Source: Proteobacteria bacterium UBA7415
GTDB taxonomy: Bacteria > Pseudomonadota > Gammaproteobacteria > Arenicellales > Arenicellaceae
Direction: 5' to 3'
Length of the DNA: 64,000 nt
Assembly: GCA_002470515.1 (NCBI GenBank)
Contig: DKML01000025.1
Span: forward strand, 51,124 to 115,123
Position 1 is the stretch's first letter. The number at the start of each line of letters is the position of its first letter. This document shows, piece by piece, positions 9,812 through 18,685 of the stretch. Made by a program: the position numbers and the translations under genes. A model generated the notes under the pieces. It searched no databases. It saw only the letters and a program-made list of their open reading frames with translations, and had not been told where the DNA came from.

Positions 9812-10612
9812 ATGTTTGATGCATCAACGTTACAAGACAAAGTAGTTTTCATTGCTGGCGGTACCAGCGGCATTAATCTGGGCATTGCCAAAGGCATGGC
9901 TGCTGTTGGCGCAAAAGTAGCAGTGCTTGGCCGAAACGCCGAGAAAGCCGCCGCGGCGGCTCAAGACATTACCGACAGTATTGGAGGCCACGCCGCCATC
10001 GCACTTACCGCTGATGTGCGCGACCCAGAGCAAGTCGAAGCGGCACTGGTGAGTTGCGTAGAACAGTTCGGTAAGATTGATTGTCTGATTTCTGGTGCGG
10101 CGGGTAACTTTCCTGCGCCGGCTGTTGGTATTTCACCAAAAGGCTTTAAAACGGTCGTCGACATCGATCTTATAGGAACGTACAACGTGTTTCATCTAGG
10201 CTTTAAGCACGTCAACAAAGACGCTTCTATGATCGCGATTACGGCACCTCAAGCGGTGCAAGTAATGCCTTTTCAAGTGCACGTGTGTGCCGCTAAAGCG
10301 GGCATCAATATGATGATCAAATGCTTAGCAGTTGAATGGGGTGCGGCTGGTGTGACCGTTAACGGTATCTCACCTGGCCCAATTAACGGTACGGAAGGCG
10401 CAGAACGTTTGGCCCCTACGCCAGAAGCCAAAGCCCACATGGCGCATAAGATTGCAAGTAAGCGCTTTGGTGAAACTAAGGATATTGCCGATGCAGCTAT
10501 CTACTTGGCCAGTGACTTAGGCCGCTATGTTAACGGCACTATATTCACTGTGGACGGTGGAACTGAGCTGGGTGATGCCAGTATTGACTGCCTGACTGCG
10601 CCTAAGCGCTAA
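9812..10612 (+). CDS. SDR oxidoreductase, 2,4-dienoyl-CoA reductase (DECR) type
   Basis: A 266-residue short-chain dehydrogenase with an N-terminal dinucleotide-binding motif AGGTSGINLGIAKG. Two features point to the 2,4-dienoyl-CoA reductase branch (peroxisomal DECR2-like): the NAG-type motif reads SGAAGNF, and the usual Tyr of YxxxK is replaced (VHVCAAKAG, Lys kept). The C-terminal block LAVEWG...VNGISPGPINGTEGAERL also matches that branch. The reaction would be NADPH-dependent reduction of dienoyl-CoA esters from polyunsaturated fatty acids. The adjacent beta-oxidation genes fit. GGAGCAGGA precedes the ATG. The gene ends 18 bases from the convergent hydrolase. Confidence 0.82.
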   Translation: MFDASTLQDKVVFIAGGTSGINLGIAKGMAAVGAKVAVLGRNAEKAAAAAQDITDSIGGHAAIALTADVRDPEQVEAALVSCVEQFGKIDCLISGAAGNFPAPAVGISPKGFKTVVDIDLIGTYNVFHLGFKHVNKDASMIAITAPQAVQVMPFQVHVCAAKAGINMMIKCLAVEWGAAGVTVNGISPGPINGTEGAERLAPTPEAKAHMAHKIASKRFGETKDIADAAIYLASDLGRYVNGTIFTVDGGTELGDASIDCLTAPKR

Positions 10613-10630
10613 AAAACGATTCAAACAGTA

Positions 10631-11581
10631 CTAGCCGCGCGCAAAGGCCACCAGGCTGGCGCGCGCTCGCTTGGCTTCTTCAAAGTGATGCGCAAACACC
10701 TGAAACACATGGAATTGCGCATCAAACACTTCGGTGGTTACAGCAACACCTTGTGCTTTTGCGCGATCAGAAAACTCAATAATTTGATCGAAGAACATCT
10801 CGCCACCTGCCCCTTGAATAAGTAAGGGTGGAAGACTGCTCAAATCAGCCTCAGTAAAATTAGCCCGAGTATCCATAGGTTCTGCGCCTTGCATGTGCGC
10901 GGCATAACTAGCTTCCAAAATTTCTAAAGTGAACATGTCGTTGGGGAGATTACTCACCATCGAACCCGTTTTCGCCAAAGGATTTACCCACGGCGATATT
11001 AAGCCTAAACCTGCAATCCTCGAACGCAATTCAGCCTCCGCGTGCAGGGCCGTTGATATAGCCAAACCGGCACCGGCGGAATCTCCAATTAGCACTAATT
11101 GATGTTTAGGATGGCGCGCCGCAATTTCCTTAATCGCTTTGCAACTAACTTCCTGAGGGATTGGAAATGGATTCTCTGGGCTCAGAGGATAGTCTAGCGA
11201 GTACGTTAACAGTTTGCTCTGATCGGCCAGCCGCGCAACGAACGCGCCATAAGACTTGGCACTTCCCGTCACATAGCCGCCGCCATGCATGTACACGTTA
11301 ATCCGAAGCGAGTCCGCATCAACTGAACGAGGAGTGGCCTTTTGAGCCGATACGACACCCAGTTCAACGGTCTCCCAATCAACGCGCTTCACAACCAAAC
11401 TTTTTGATCCCGCCTCATCAAGTGTTTTACGCGACCACTGTGGACCCTTTCGATCGGCTGCTTTAAAGAATCGTTTAAACAGGCGTGCCGAAAACTCGGT
11501 TTGCCAGTCGCGACCAGCAATTCGCTTGCTGGATACTAGCATTGACAAAAACGTTAAAAAACTGAGGTAGAGCATGTACAT
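10631..11581 (-). CDS. Alpha/beta hydrolase, hormone-sensitive-lipase (HSL) family
   Basis: A 316-residue esterase/lipase. HGGGYVTGSA (residues 99-108) is the oxyanion-hole motif of the HSL family; GDSAGAG (166-172) carries nucleophile Ser168; the catalytic His is probably His291 in AQFHVFQVF. Residues 1-16 are hydrophobic and could anchor the protein or act as an uncleaved signal. It lies downstream of the fadI-fadJ-like operon with a 137-base gap containing a hairpin, so it is probably a separate unit. A role in releasing fatty acids from esters for the adjacent beta-oxidation genes is plausible but unproven. Confidence 0.85.
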   Translation of the reverse strand: MYMLYLSFLTFLSMLVSSKRIAGRDWQTEFSARLFKRFFKAADRKGPQWSRKTLDEAGSKSLVVKRVDWETVELGVVSAQKATPRSVDADSLRINVYMHGGGYVTGSAKSYGAFVARLADQSKLLTYSLDYPLSPENPFPIPQEVSCKAIKEIAARHPKHQLVLIGDSAGAGLAISTALHAEAELRSRIAGLGLISPWVNPLAKTGSMVSNLPNDMFTLEILEASYAAHMQGAEPMDTRANFTEADLSSLPPLLIQGAGGEMFFDQIIEFSDRAKAQGVAVTTEVFDAQFHVFQVFAHHFEEAKRARASLVAFARG

Positions 11582-11672
11582 GTATGATCCTCTTTAAATC
11601 GTCTCAAAAACAGAAACTATTGCGTCGAATTGATTTTGAAAAACATAGGGTGAGGGCTAGCTAACGCAAGAA

Positions 11673-11688
11673 CGCCGCAGTTGCGGCG
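11673..11688. terminator. GC-rich hairpin downstream of the beta-oxidation operon
   Basis: CGCCGCA and TGCGGCG form a perfect stem with a tiny loop, 30 bases after the fadJ-like stop. The only T-run (five T, six bases on) is on the plus strand side, so termination on the minus strand would be imperfect. Confidence 0.45.
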
Positions 11689-11718
11689 CTCCTGATTTTT
11701 CAACGTCTTTACTCTTAC

Positions 11719-13872
11719 TTACACAAATCGCTTACCTGCCGCCGCATATTCTTTAACGATATTGGGGCACGTAAATCGCTCACCATATCCTGCGGCCAAC
11801 TCATCGCAACGCGCCATAAAACGCTCTAGGCCATAGGTATTAACGAACTGCAAAAAGCCACCTGTGTGAGGCGGCGCGCCAATACCCATAATCGAACCAA
11901 TATTGCCGTCAGCTACAGTGCGCAAAACATTGGTTTCTAAGCACTTTAGAGCTTCGATCACTTGGCGAAACATCAAACGATCTTTGATATCCGCTTCTGG
12001 CAAGCTCACTGACTCGTCGTAATAAAGATCATAGAGTCCTGGCCAAATGTTCTTAGTGCCGTCTATATGGTATTCGTAGTAACCACCACCGTGATAACGA
12101 CCACCGCGACCATTGTCTGTAATCATGTCTTTAATAACACGACGCACAACATCACCATTGCCCCACTTGTCTTTAACGCCCATCGCTTCCCAGGTCTCTT
12201 GGGCTTTGCGAGTGAGTTCTAAACTCGTCTCATCTTGAATCTGCAATGGCCCTACAGGCATGCCAATAGCTTGTCCCATGCGGTCGATCTTGATCGGATG
12301 CAAACCTTCAGTCAGCAATTGCGCGCCTTCGTCTAGATAAGTGCCAAATGTACGTGAGGTAAAGAAACCTAATGAGTCGTTTACAACGATAGGTGTTTTA
12401 CGAATTTGTAGAGTGAAGTCGAACGCTTTTGCCAATGCTTCGTCACTGGTTTTGTCACCTACAATAATTTCTACCAACGGCATTTTGTCGACCGGAGAGA
12501 AAAAGTGGATGCCCACAAAGTTCTCAGGTTTAGAGCTGCCTTCAGCTAACTGTGTGATAGGTAACGTAGACGTGTTCGATCCCCAGAAACCGTCATCACT
12601 TAAATACTGCTCAGTTTCTTTTACGATCTTATGCTTAAGCTCTATGTTTTCGAATACGGCTTCAATAATGAGATCGCAACCCGCAAGATCCTCGTTATTA
12701 TCAGTGGGCGTTATTAAGCTGAGAATACCAGCCGCTTTCGCCTCATCCATTTGCCCGCGTGCAATACGTTTATCGAGCAGCTTCTGTGAGTACGCTTTAC
12801 CCTTTTCAGCGGCTTCAAGACTCATGTCTTTCAATACAACTTCAATACCAGACATAGCCGATACGTAAGCGATACCCTGCCCCATCATGCCCGCACCCAA
12901 GATACCCACTTTACGCGTTGGCGAATGCGGCACGTTCTTGGGTCGACTCGCGCCACCGTTAATCTTGTTCAACTGAAAGAAGAATGCAGTAATCATGTTC
13001 TTCGCAACAGGGCCCGCCGCTATTTTAGTAAACTCGCGTCCTTCAATACGTAATGCGGTATCAAGATCTAACACAGATGCTTGAAAAGCCACGTCCATAG
13101 CCGCCGTCAGCTGTGGCATTAAGCCACGTGACTTTTGATGCAACATAGTAGGGCCCATCACAGCAACTTGACCGTTACGTGGCGAATTAATTGGACCGCC
13201 TGGGATACGAAAACCTTTTTGATCCCAAGGTTGTACCGCGGCATCAGGGTTGTCTTTATTGGCTAGAATAAACGCCTTAGCCGCTGGGATTAGTTCTTCT
13301 GGAGTATCAACCGTTGCGTGGATCATGCCTTCGGCAAGCGCTTTGTCTGGCGTCACTCGTTTGCTTTCTAAGATGTACGGCAGCGCTTTTTCAACACCCA
13401 ACAACTTAGTTAAACGAACCACACCACCGCCACCAGGGAATAATCCTAACGAACACTCAGGCAAACCTATCTGCACTGACTTGTGGTTTAACGCAACGCG
13501 ATAATTACACGCGAGGCACAGCTCATAACCGCCACCTAAAGCCGCGCCATTGATAGCGGCTACTACAGGCACAGGGAGTTTTTCCCAGAACCGTAGACCT
13601 GCTTTCATAGACTCTACGCCATGAAAGAATTCTTCAGTTTTATCCGCTTCTACAGCGACTAGATCGTTTAAATCGCCACCTGCAAAAAACACTTTCTTGG
13701 CTGATGCAAAAACCACACCGCTCAATTCTGTTTCCGCTTCTACCTTTGCAATCGTCTCACTCATCGCTTCGTGGTACTCAGCGTTCATAGCATTGACCGG
13801 CCCGGTCATGTCCATGGTAATCGTGACAATGTTGTCGGCGTCTTTTTCGTATTTAAATACACTCATGTTCAA
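11719..13872 (-). CDS. fadJ: Enoyl-CoA hydratase / 3-hydroxyacyl-CoA dehydrogenase (FadJ-like)
   Basis: A 717-residue bifunctional beta-oxidation enzyme. The N-terminal crotonase half has GAALGGGYELCLACNYRVA and GLFPGGGGVVRL, the oxyanion-hole and catalytic-glutamate regions. The dehydrogenase half begins at the dinucleotide fold GILGAGMMGQGIAYVSAM (about 324-341), with the catalytic His near residue 454 in VGIHFFSPVDKMPLVEII. It hydrates enoyl-CoA and then oxidises 3-hydroxyacyl-CoA with NAD. It follows the FadI-like thiolase by 19 bases, the same order as E. coli fadIJ. The name fadJ is by architecture and gene order rather than a tested orthology. Confidence 0.9.
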   Translation of the reverse strand: MNMSVFKYEKDADNIVTITMDMTGPVNAMNAEYHEAMSETIAKVEAETELSGVVFASAKKVFFAGGDLNDLVAVEADKTEEFFHGVESMKAGLRFWEKLPVPVVAAINGAALGGGYELCLACNYRVALNHKSVQIGLPECSLGLFPGGGGVVRLTKLLGVEKALPYILESKRVTPDKALAEGMIHATVDTPEELIPAAKAFILANKDNPDAAVQPWDQKGFRIPGGPINSPRNGQVAVMGPTMLHQKSRGLMPQLTAAMDVAFQASVLDLDTALRIEGREFTKIAAGPVAKNMITAFFFQLNKINGGASRPKNVPHSPTRKVGILGAGMMGQGIAYVSAMSGIEVVLKDMSLEAAEKGKAYSQKLLDKRIARGQMDEAKAAGILSLITPTDNNEDLAGCDLIIEAVFENIELKHKIVKETEQYLSDDGFWGSNTSTLPITQLAEGSSKPENFVGIHFFSPVDKMPLVEIIVGDKTSDEALAKAFDFTLQIRKTPIVVNDSLGFFTSRTFGTYLDEGAQLLTEGLHPIKIDRMGQAIGMPVGPLQIQDETSLELTRKAQETWEAMGVKDKWGNGDVVRRVIKDMITDNGRGGRYHGGGYYEYHIDGTKNIWPGLYDLYYDESVSLPEADIKDRLMFRQVIEALKCLETNVLRTVADGNIGSIMGIGAPPHTGGFLQFVNTYGLERFMARCDELAAGYGERFTCPNIVKEYAAAGKRFV

Positions 13873-13891
13873 TTCTTCCTATTCTGCTGAT

Positions 13892-15100
13892 TTAAACGCG
13901 CTCGATAATGCACGAGATACCCATGCCGCCACCTACACAAAGTGACAACATCGCGCGTTGTTTGTCGCGCCGCTCTAATTCGTCGATCATAGTGCTCACT
14001 AAGCAAGCACCTGTTGCGCCTAAGGGGTGACCCATCGCAATCGATCCACCGTTTACATTGGTAATCGAATGATCAATATCCAGATCTTTCATGTAGCGCA
14101 TAGCGACTGATGCAAAGGCTTCGTTAATCTCCCACAGGTCAATATCGTTTTCGGTCATACCCGCCGTCTTAAGGGCTTTCTTAGCCGACGGGCCAGGACC
14201 TGCCAGCATGATGATTGGATCAGACGCTAGGATGGATCCCGCAACAATGCGTGCTCGGGCTTTTAAGCCAAGATCTTTACCGGCTTTTTCACTACCAATC
14301 AAAACCGCACTCGCGCCATCAACAATGCCGGATGAATTACCGGCAGTGTGCACATGATTGATATGGCTTAGTTCGGTGTACTTGCGCAGCACTAAATCGT
14401 CAAAGCCGTATTTACCCATCTCAGCAAACGAAGAGCGCAAGCCGCCCAATGCTTCCATAGTGGTGTTTGGCTTGATAAAGTCATCGCGCTCTAAAATAAT
14501 ATTGCCGTTTTTGTCGCGGACTGGAATCACCGATTGATCGAACCAACCACTATCGCGCGCATGAGCAGCGCGACGTTGCGACTCCATGGCATAAGCATCT
14601 ACGTCTTCGCGGCTGTAACCGTCTAAAGTAGCGATGGTATCGGCGCCAATACCCTGAGGTACAAAGCTTGTTTTAACCATGAATGCGGCATCGGAACCCA
14701 TTGGTCCACCATCTGAACCCATTGGTACGCGAGACATACATTCAACGCCTCCGGCAACGACCAGCTGCTCCCAACCAGACGCTACTTTTTGTGCCGCCGT
14801 ATTGACTGCTTCTAGGCCAGAGGCGCAAAAACGGTTGAGTTGAAAACCGGCTACTGATTCATCCCATTCAGCATTTTGTACAATCATCTTGCCGATATCG
14901 CTGCCTTGCTCTCCTACCGGAGAAACGCAGCCCATGATCACGTCGTCTACATAACTGGTGTCTAAGTCATTACGTTCTTGCAGAGCACGCAACATTCCAG
15001 CGCCTAAATCGACTGGTTTAACTTCGTGCAAAGTGCCGCTGGACTTGCCTTTACTGCGCGGAGTACGAACGGCGTCGTAGATAAATGCGGTATTGCTCAT
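13892..15100 (-). CDS. fadI: Acetyl-CoA C-acyltransferase (FadI-type thiolase)
   Basis: A 402-residue thiolase that performs the last beta-oxidation step. Nucleophile Cys92 lies in NRFCASGLEAVN, His358 in MGHPLGATG and Cys388 in SLCVGGGMG. First gene of the fadI-fadJ-like operon, divergent from an AraC-type regulator with a 189-base shared control region. It differs clearly from the second thiolase at 4.2-5.4 kb, which pairs with the ferredoxin oxidoreductase. The substrate range cannot be told from sequence. Confidence 0.88.
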   Translation of the reverse strand: MSNTAFIYDAVRTPRSKGKSSGTLHEVKPVDLGAGMLRALQERNDLDTSYVDDVIMGCVSPVGEQGSDIGKMIVQNAEWDESVAGFQLNRFCASGLEAVNTAAQKVASGWEQLVVAGGVECMSRVPMGSDGGPMGSDAAFMVKTSFVPQGIGADTIATLDGYSREDVDAYAMESQRRAAHARDSGWFDQSVIPVRDKNGNIILERDDFIKPNTTMEALGGLRSSFAEMGKYGFDDLVLRKYTELSHINHVHTAGNSSGIVDGASAVLIGSEKAGKDLGLKARARIVAGSILASDPIIMLAGPGPSAKKALKTAGMTENDIDLWEINEAFASVAMRYMKDLDIDHSITNVNGGSIAMGHPLGATGACLVSTMIDELERRDKQRAMLSLCVGGGMGISCIIERV

Positions 15101-15289
15101 AGGGTTTCCTCGTTAAAGTCTTTTGAATTCCGTCATTTCGGTAAGCTTGTTTAAAGCAACGAGTACGGACAAATACTATAAATCGAACCGAAGTGTACTC
15201 TGTGGTCCGTAAAGGCTAAATGACAGAACCTGCCGTTTTTATAGGCATCTTTTATTATTATTTCATCTAAAATGTGCTTAAATTGTTAA

Positions 15290-16357
15290 ATGAAGAAATC
15301 CAGTATCGCAGCCACCTTTGTCCACCAAATTGTTGAGGGTGCTAGCGCACAAGGCTTAGATTGCATGCCTATATTGCAGCGACATGGTATCTCGCCACTG
15401 TCCTTGCAACGGTCTTTAGAGGACACTGCAAATCAAAGTGTTCCAGACGGTCAAGAAGCTAGAATTCCACTGGACAATTTTGCACGCGCTTCGGTGGAGA
15501 TCATGACGGCGCTGGACGATGAATACTTAGGCCTGTGCAGTAAGCCGCAGCGATTGGGCAGTTTTAATATGATGGCGCGGGCCTGCATAAGCGCCCGTAC
15601 AATAAAACGTTCGCTTAGACGCTGCGCACGCTACTGGAATTTGTTTGAAAACACGTTTGAACATAACGTACTTATTTCGAGCGGTCGTTTGTACTATCAG
15701 ATTGATCTACGTCCAGACCAATCAGCTCTCAATGCGTACGCATGGGAAGCCATACTATCCACCACCCATAGATTTCATTGCTGGCTTGCCGGGCAGTTTA
15801 TCCCTCTTAAAGCTGTATCTCTACCCTACCCTCCAAGTAAGCATCGCGAAGAAACTCAACGCCTATTCTACGGCGCACAAATCAATTACGACCAACCTAC
15901 GGCAATGATCGAAATGGACGGGCGCTTTACCAATGTAGAGATTGTGCAGAATAGCGACACCTTAGACACTTACTTAGCGGGCTCTAATTTGTCGTTGTTG
16001 TACCAGCCTAAGAACTATCGGGTTATTGGCGACCAAGTGCGACAGTGGCTAGAAAAAAACTTACGTCAGGGCAACTACCATTGCACCTTAAAACAAGCCG
16101 CAGAGCATCTGCGTATTTCTCAACAAGTGCTGCATCGACGATTGCAAAGCGAATCAACGTCGTTCAAGGAAGTTAAGATGCAAACCCGGCGAGACATTGC
16201 TATAAACATGCTAAGCCAAGGCCGTCATCGAGTAGAGGAAATCGCAACCCTAGTTGGTTTTTCCGAACCCAGTGCATTTATACGCGCATTCAAGAGCTGG
16301 ACTGGCGAAACGCCATTGATGTACAAGCAAAAGGCGAGTAGCGGAGACCGCGATTAG
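15290..16357 (+). CDS. AraC-family transcriptional regulator (OruR-like)
   Basis: A 355-residue regulator with an N-terminal AraC-type ligand-binding domain. Its family pattern is seen in LGLCSKPQRLGSFNMMARACISARTIKRSLRR around residues 85-116. A C-terminal double helix-turn-helix follows (about 265-350): TLKQAAEHLRISQQVLHRRL, and VEEIATLVGFSEPSAFIRAFKSWTGETP is the second. It is divergent from the fadI-like thiolase, which suggests control of that operon by an acyl or fatty-acid signal (inference). No good ribosome site precedes the ATG, so expression may be low. Confidence 0.88.
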   Translation: MKKSSIAATFVHQIVEGASAQGLDCMPILQRHGISPLSLQRSLEDTANQSVPDGQEARIPLDNFARASVEIMTALDDEYLGLCSKPQRLGSFNMMARACISARTIKRSLRRCARYWNLFENTFEHNVLISSGRLYYQIDLRPDQSALNAYAWEAILSTTHRFHCWLAGQFIPLKAVSLPYPPSKHREETQRLFYGAQINYDQPTAMIEMDGRFTNVEIVQNSDTLDTYLAGSNLSLLYQPKNYRVIGDQVRQWLEKNLRQGNYHCTLKQAAEHLRISQQVLHRRLQSESTSFKEVKMQTRRDIAINMLSQGRHRVEEIATLVGFSEPSAFIRAFKSWTGETPLMYKQKASSGDRD

Positions 16358-16440
16358 TTGGAGGCATTTGCTAAAAAGGTCTCTCTAATCATATGACGTA
16401 ATTGCTGTTGTGATGATGACCGCTCTTTGCCCAGACTAAT

Positions 16441-16449
16441 GGGACGGTC
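16441..16449 (+). repeat. REP-like motif GGGACGGTC at the island's left edge
   Basis: GGGACGGTCCC follows ACTAAT. The core GGGACGGTC also occurs in opposite orientation at 21004-21012, at the other edge of the accessory region. I recall similar cores in REP elements mobilised by RAYT (Y1) transposases, but no such transposase is in the window. Confidence 0.35.
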
Positions 16450-16474
16450 CCTAAACAGCCAGTCGAGCGGGCTC

Positions 16475-16497
16475 AAAAAAGGAGCGGTTAAGCTCCT
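16475..16497 (-). terminator. Rho-independent terminator on the minus strand, without an obvious gene
   Basis: AGGAGC / GCTCCT stem with a six-base loop; read on the minus strand it is followed by six T. No minus-strand gene is near, so it would stop transcripts entering from the right, antisense to the toxin-antitoxin pair. Confidence 0.5.
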
Positions 16498-16564
16498 CAA
16501 TTGAAAATATCCCGCATTATGCGCAACGAGACAAACAATTCAAATAACTCCCCCAAATTCTAAT

Positions 16565-16604
16565 TTGTGTAACTATGCCTCCGTGATATACTTGTCATAC
16601 AAGT
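16565..16604 (+). promoter_or_regulatory. Promoter and likely autoregulatory operator of the toxin-antitoxin pair
   Basis: A TTGTGT box (16565-16570) and a good TATACT -10 (16587-16592) are 16 bases apart. An inverted repeat ACTTGT-CAT-ACAAGT (16590-16604) overlaps the -10. A ribbon-helix-helix antitoxin dimer binding there would block transcription, the usual autoregulation of RelB-type modules. Confidence 0.6.
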
Positions 16605-16625
16605 AACACAAAAAGAGAAATAGTT

Positions 16626-16838
16626 ATGCTAGCAGTACGATTACCCAAAGACATAGAAAATAGGCTGGCCGAGTTGGCTTCGCAAACTGGTCGTACAAAA
16701 ACTTTTTACGCTAAAGAAGCTATTCTTGCCCATCTTGATGATATGGAAGACCGTTACCTCGCGCTTTCTCGATTGGAGAATCCGAGCAAACGTATTTCAT
16801 TAGATGAGATGGAGAAGAGCATTGACGTGGATAGTTGA
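16626..16838 (+). CDS. RelB/StbD-type ribbon-helix-helix antitoxin
   Basis: A 70-residue protein. Residues 1-45 read as a ribbon-helix-helix DNA-binding domain (LAVRLPKDIENRLAELASQT, then GRTKTFYAKEAILAHLDDME). The tail to residue 70 is the toxin-wrapping part. It neutralises the RelE-type toxin encoded by the overlapping next gene and, with the operator upstream, should repress the operon. AAAGAGAAA precedes the ATG. It belongs to the accessory island at 16.4-21 kb. Confidence 0.85.
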   Translation: MLAVRLPKDIENRLAELASQTGRTKTFYAKEAILAHLDDMEDRYLALSRLENPSKRISLDEMEKSIDVDS

Positions 16839-17088
16839 GTTTGATGAACGCGCGGCAAAAGAACTGCGCAAGCTCGATCATGAAGTTCAACGAGAGATAA
16901 TTAACTATTTGCGAGAACGCATAGCAACCGATGATGACCCGCGACGTTTTGGTAAGCCTTTAGCGAAAGACTTGGTTGGCTTATGGCGATATCGCGTCAG
17001 GGACTATCGTGTTATCTGCAATATTGAAAACTTGACGCTTGTTGTTCTCGTAGTCCGCGTCTCTCATCGCAAGGGTGTCTATAAGTAG
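16822..17088 (+). CDS. RelE/ParE-superfamily toxin
   Basis: An 88-residue toxin of the RelE fold: VEFDERAAKELRKLDHEVQ, then FGKPLAKDLVGLWRYRVRDYRVICNIE and a C-terminal VLVVRVSHRKGVY. The basic and aromatic residues of the RelE mRNA-cleavage site (Arg in YRVRDYRV, His/Arg in VSHRK) are present, so it is probably a ribosome-dependent mRNA endonuclease. I choose the TTG at 16822: GGAGAAG stands seven bases before it and the protein then starts like family members. An in-frame ATG at 16804 would add six odd residues. It overlaps the antitoxin gene by 17 bases, so translation is coupled. Confidence 0.87.
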   Translation: MTWIVEFDERAAKELRKLDHEVQREIINYLRERIATDDDPRRFGKPLAKDLVGLWRYRVRDYRVICNIENLTLVVLVVRVSHRKGVYK

Positions 17089-17118
17089 CAGTAAGCTCGC
17101 GCCTGAGCGCTAGAGACC

Positions 17119-17172
17119 ACGCTAAGGATTTAGCGTATTTGCTGTTATGCGAAAGGGCAGTAAGTTGCCCTT
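17119..17172 (+). terminator. Two consecutive perfect hairpins after the toxin gene
   Basis: ACGCTAA-GGAT-TTAGCGT (17119-17136) and AAGGGCA-GTAAGT-TGCCCTT (17153-17172) are both perfect seven-base-pair stems. Neither has a strong T-run. They probably end or stabilise the toxin-antitoxin transcript. Confidence 0.4.
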
Positions 17173-17300
17173 AACTGCTCAGATTTATGATTAACGCCCT
17201 AAATAATATGTGCTAGGCGAAGCCCAGATTCCTTTTTGATTTGATTGTTATATGTTGGCCTCACTCTTTCCATTGCTCCTGCTTACCAATTCTGAACTAA

Positions 17301-17762
17301 CTATTGGTCCGTAGTAATTGACCGTATCAGATCATTGAATCGTGGGCTGTAATGTTCATTGCTCGATTTCCAGTGCTCGAACAGGCCTAAGTCGTCACCG
17401 ATTATCTGGTTAAAATAGGCCAGTTGCCCACGCCAAATTCCCTCATCTAGCGTATCGGCGAGGTACTGAAAATGGACAAATTGCCACTGTCGTAGAACAT
17501 TGGTGTAAAAGACGCCCAGCCGAAGTTGGTCTGTAGGCGAAAAATCGCCACCCTCACGCCCTTTCATAAGTAAGGAAGTAAACTCGGGATCTCCCGCGAT
17601 CAACATCTCTATTTCGGTAAAACTGTTTTGAAAGTTGCTTGCGACCTCCAGTTGCGTTGCTACCGTGTTCTGTTGCAGTTCATAGGCAAGAAAAACTATC
17701 CCCGCCAAGACTCCGATATTTGCGCCCAGTGTTAGCCAATTATTAATTTTCTCGGAATTCAT
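17301..17762 (-). CDS. Small membrane-anchored protein of unknown function (paralogue 1)
   Basis: A 153-residue protein. The N-terminus MNSEKINNWLTLGANIG leads into one membrane segment (about residues 11-29). A soluble, mostly helical domain with many aromatic residues follows. It resembles the next minus-strand gene (17999-18538) in its start (MN.EK.N.W), single span and Y-L-Q/R motif after the span, so the two are paralogues or members of one family. Such proteins occur singly in many marine bacteria without known function. I do not assign one. Confidence 0.7.
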   Translation of the reverse strand: MNSEKINNWLTLGANIGVLAGIVFLAYELQQNTVATQLEVASNFQNSFTEIEMLIAGDPEFTSLLMKGREGGDFSPTDQLRLGVFYTNVLRQWQFVHFQYLADTLDEGIWRGQLAYFNQIIGDDLGLFEHWKSSNEHYSPRFNDLIRSITTDQ

Positions 17763-17998
17763 AGTTTATAAAACCCTTGTAAGACTTACATGCCGGTAAG
17801 CCGTTGAATTTAATGGATTTGATGCTATGTGAGATTTTTCGGGCTTTTTCATTGTTATAGGGTTAGACAGGGAATTAGTAAATTACCCTACACTAAGAGC
17901 GGGTGACTCGCTCTACTTTTCCCTAAGCGGGCATTCAAAATTCGAGACCTGCGACCTGCAACCTGCATAAACATAAAGCCTAAAATTACTCTGTCTTC

Positions 17999-18538
17999 TT
18001 ATGCGCCACAAAATCCGGCATCAAACTGTGGATTAGGTTCCAGCTGAGCCATCTCCGACGCTCGCTTCTGAACCAGTTGAAAGAATCTAGAAGAGACTGA
18101 ATCTGATTCGAGAAGTTGAGGCACAACCGACGGATATACCCAATTCGAATACTTGTTCAAAGCTTCGTTCACACCAGGATAACGGTGCATATTTGCAGCC
18201 ATGAAATTAACATTTATGGTCTGTATTCTCTCATCTTGTATTAGTTCACCCCTGGCATACTCGTATACTTTTCTATCCACAAGCAGCTGTATTAGGTGAA
18301 AGAAGACAACCCGTTCATCGTCAGTTAGTTGTTCCCCAACACAACCTCGTCGCCAAACATCGACATTTTTGGTCACGAGGGCCGCCCATTCTGACGATGA
18401 GGTCACATTGGCTGCAGCACCTTCATAAATTGCGATTTCCCTATCCTGGCGAAGTTGATACCCAACAAATAGTAGTGAAACAATTACGCCAAACACCCCT
18501 ATCGCTTGTATCCAGTCATTTAATTTTTCTATGTTCAA
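17999..18538 (-). CDS. Small membrane-anchored protein of unknown function (paralogue 2)
   Basis: A 179-residue protein with one N-terminal span (about residues 11-27) and a helical soluble part. It starts with TTG, chosen because the resulting MNIEKLNDW aligns with MNSEKINNW of the neighbouring paralogue. Cysteines occur at two places in the soluble part (RRGCVGE and the C-terminal GFCGA). The 236-base gap to the paralogue holds a small AGAGCG/CGCTCT hairpin at 17896-17914 and otherwise nothing I can name. It lies just left of the IS30 element. Confidence 0.65.
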   Translation of the reverse strand: MNIEKLNDWIQAIGVFGVIVSLLFVGYQLRQDREIAIYEGAAANVTSSSEWAALVTKNVDVWRRGCVGEQLTDDERVVFFHLIQLLVDRKVYEYARGELIQDERIQTINVNFMAANMHRYPGVNEALNKYSNWVYPSVVPQLLESDSVSSRFFQLVQKRASEMAQLEPNPQFDAGFCGA

Positions 18539-18685
18539 TGGTTAATCCCGCTTTGCAACATTAGGTGGGAAGTGAAGTCATGATGCCATCGCAGCGCATC
18601 AACCGTCTGGACACTTTCCATCATATTACCCTCTGGCTCTCACCTGAATTTGTCGCTTCTTGAATGGCCGTTCTGAGTTGCGAAT

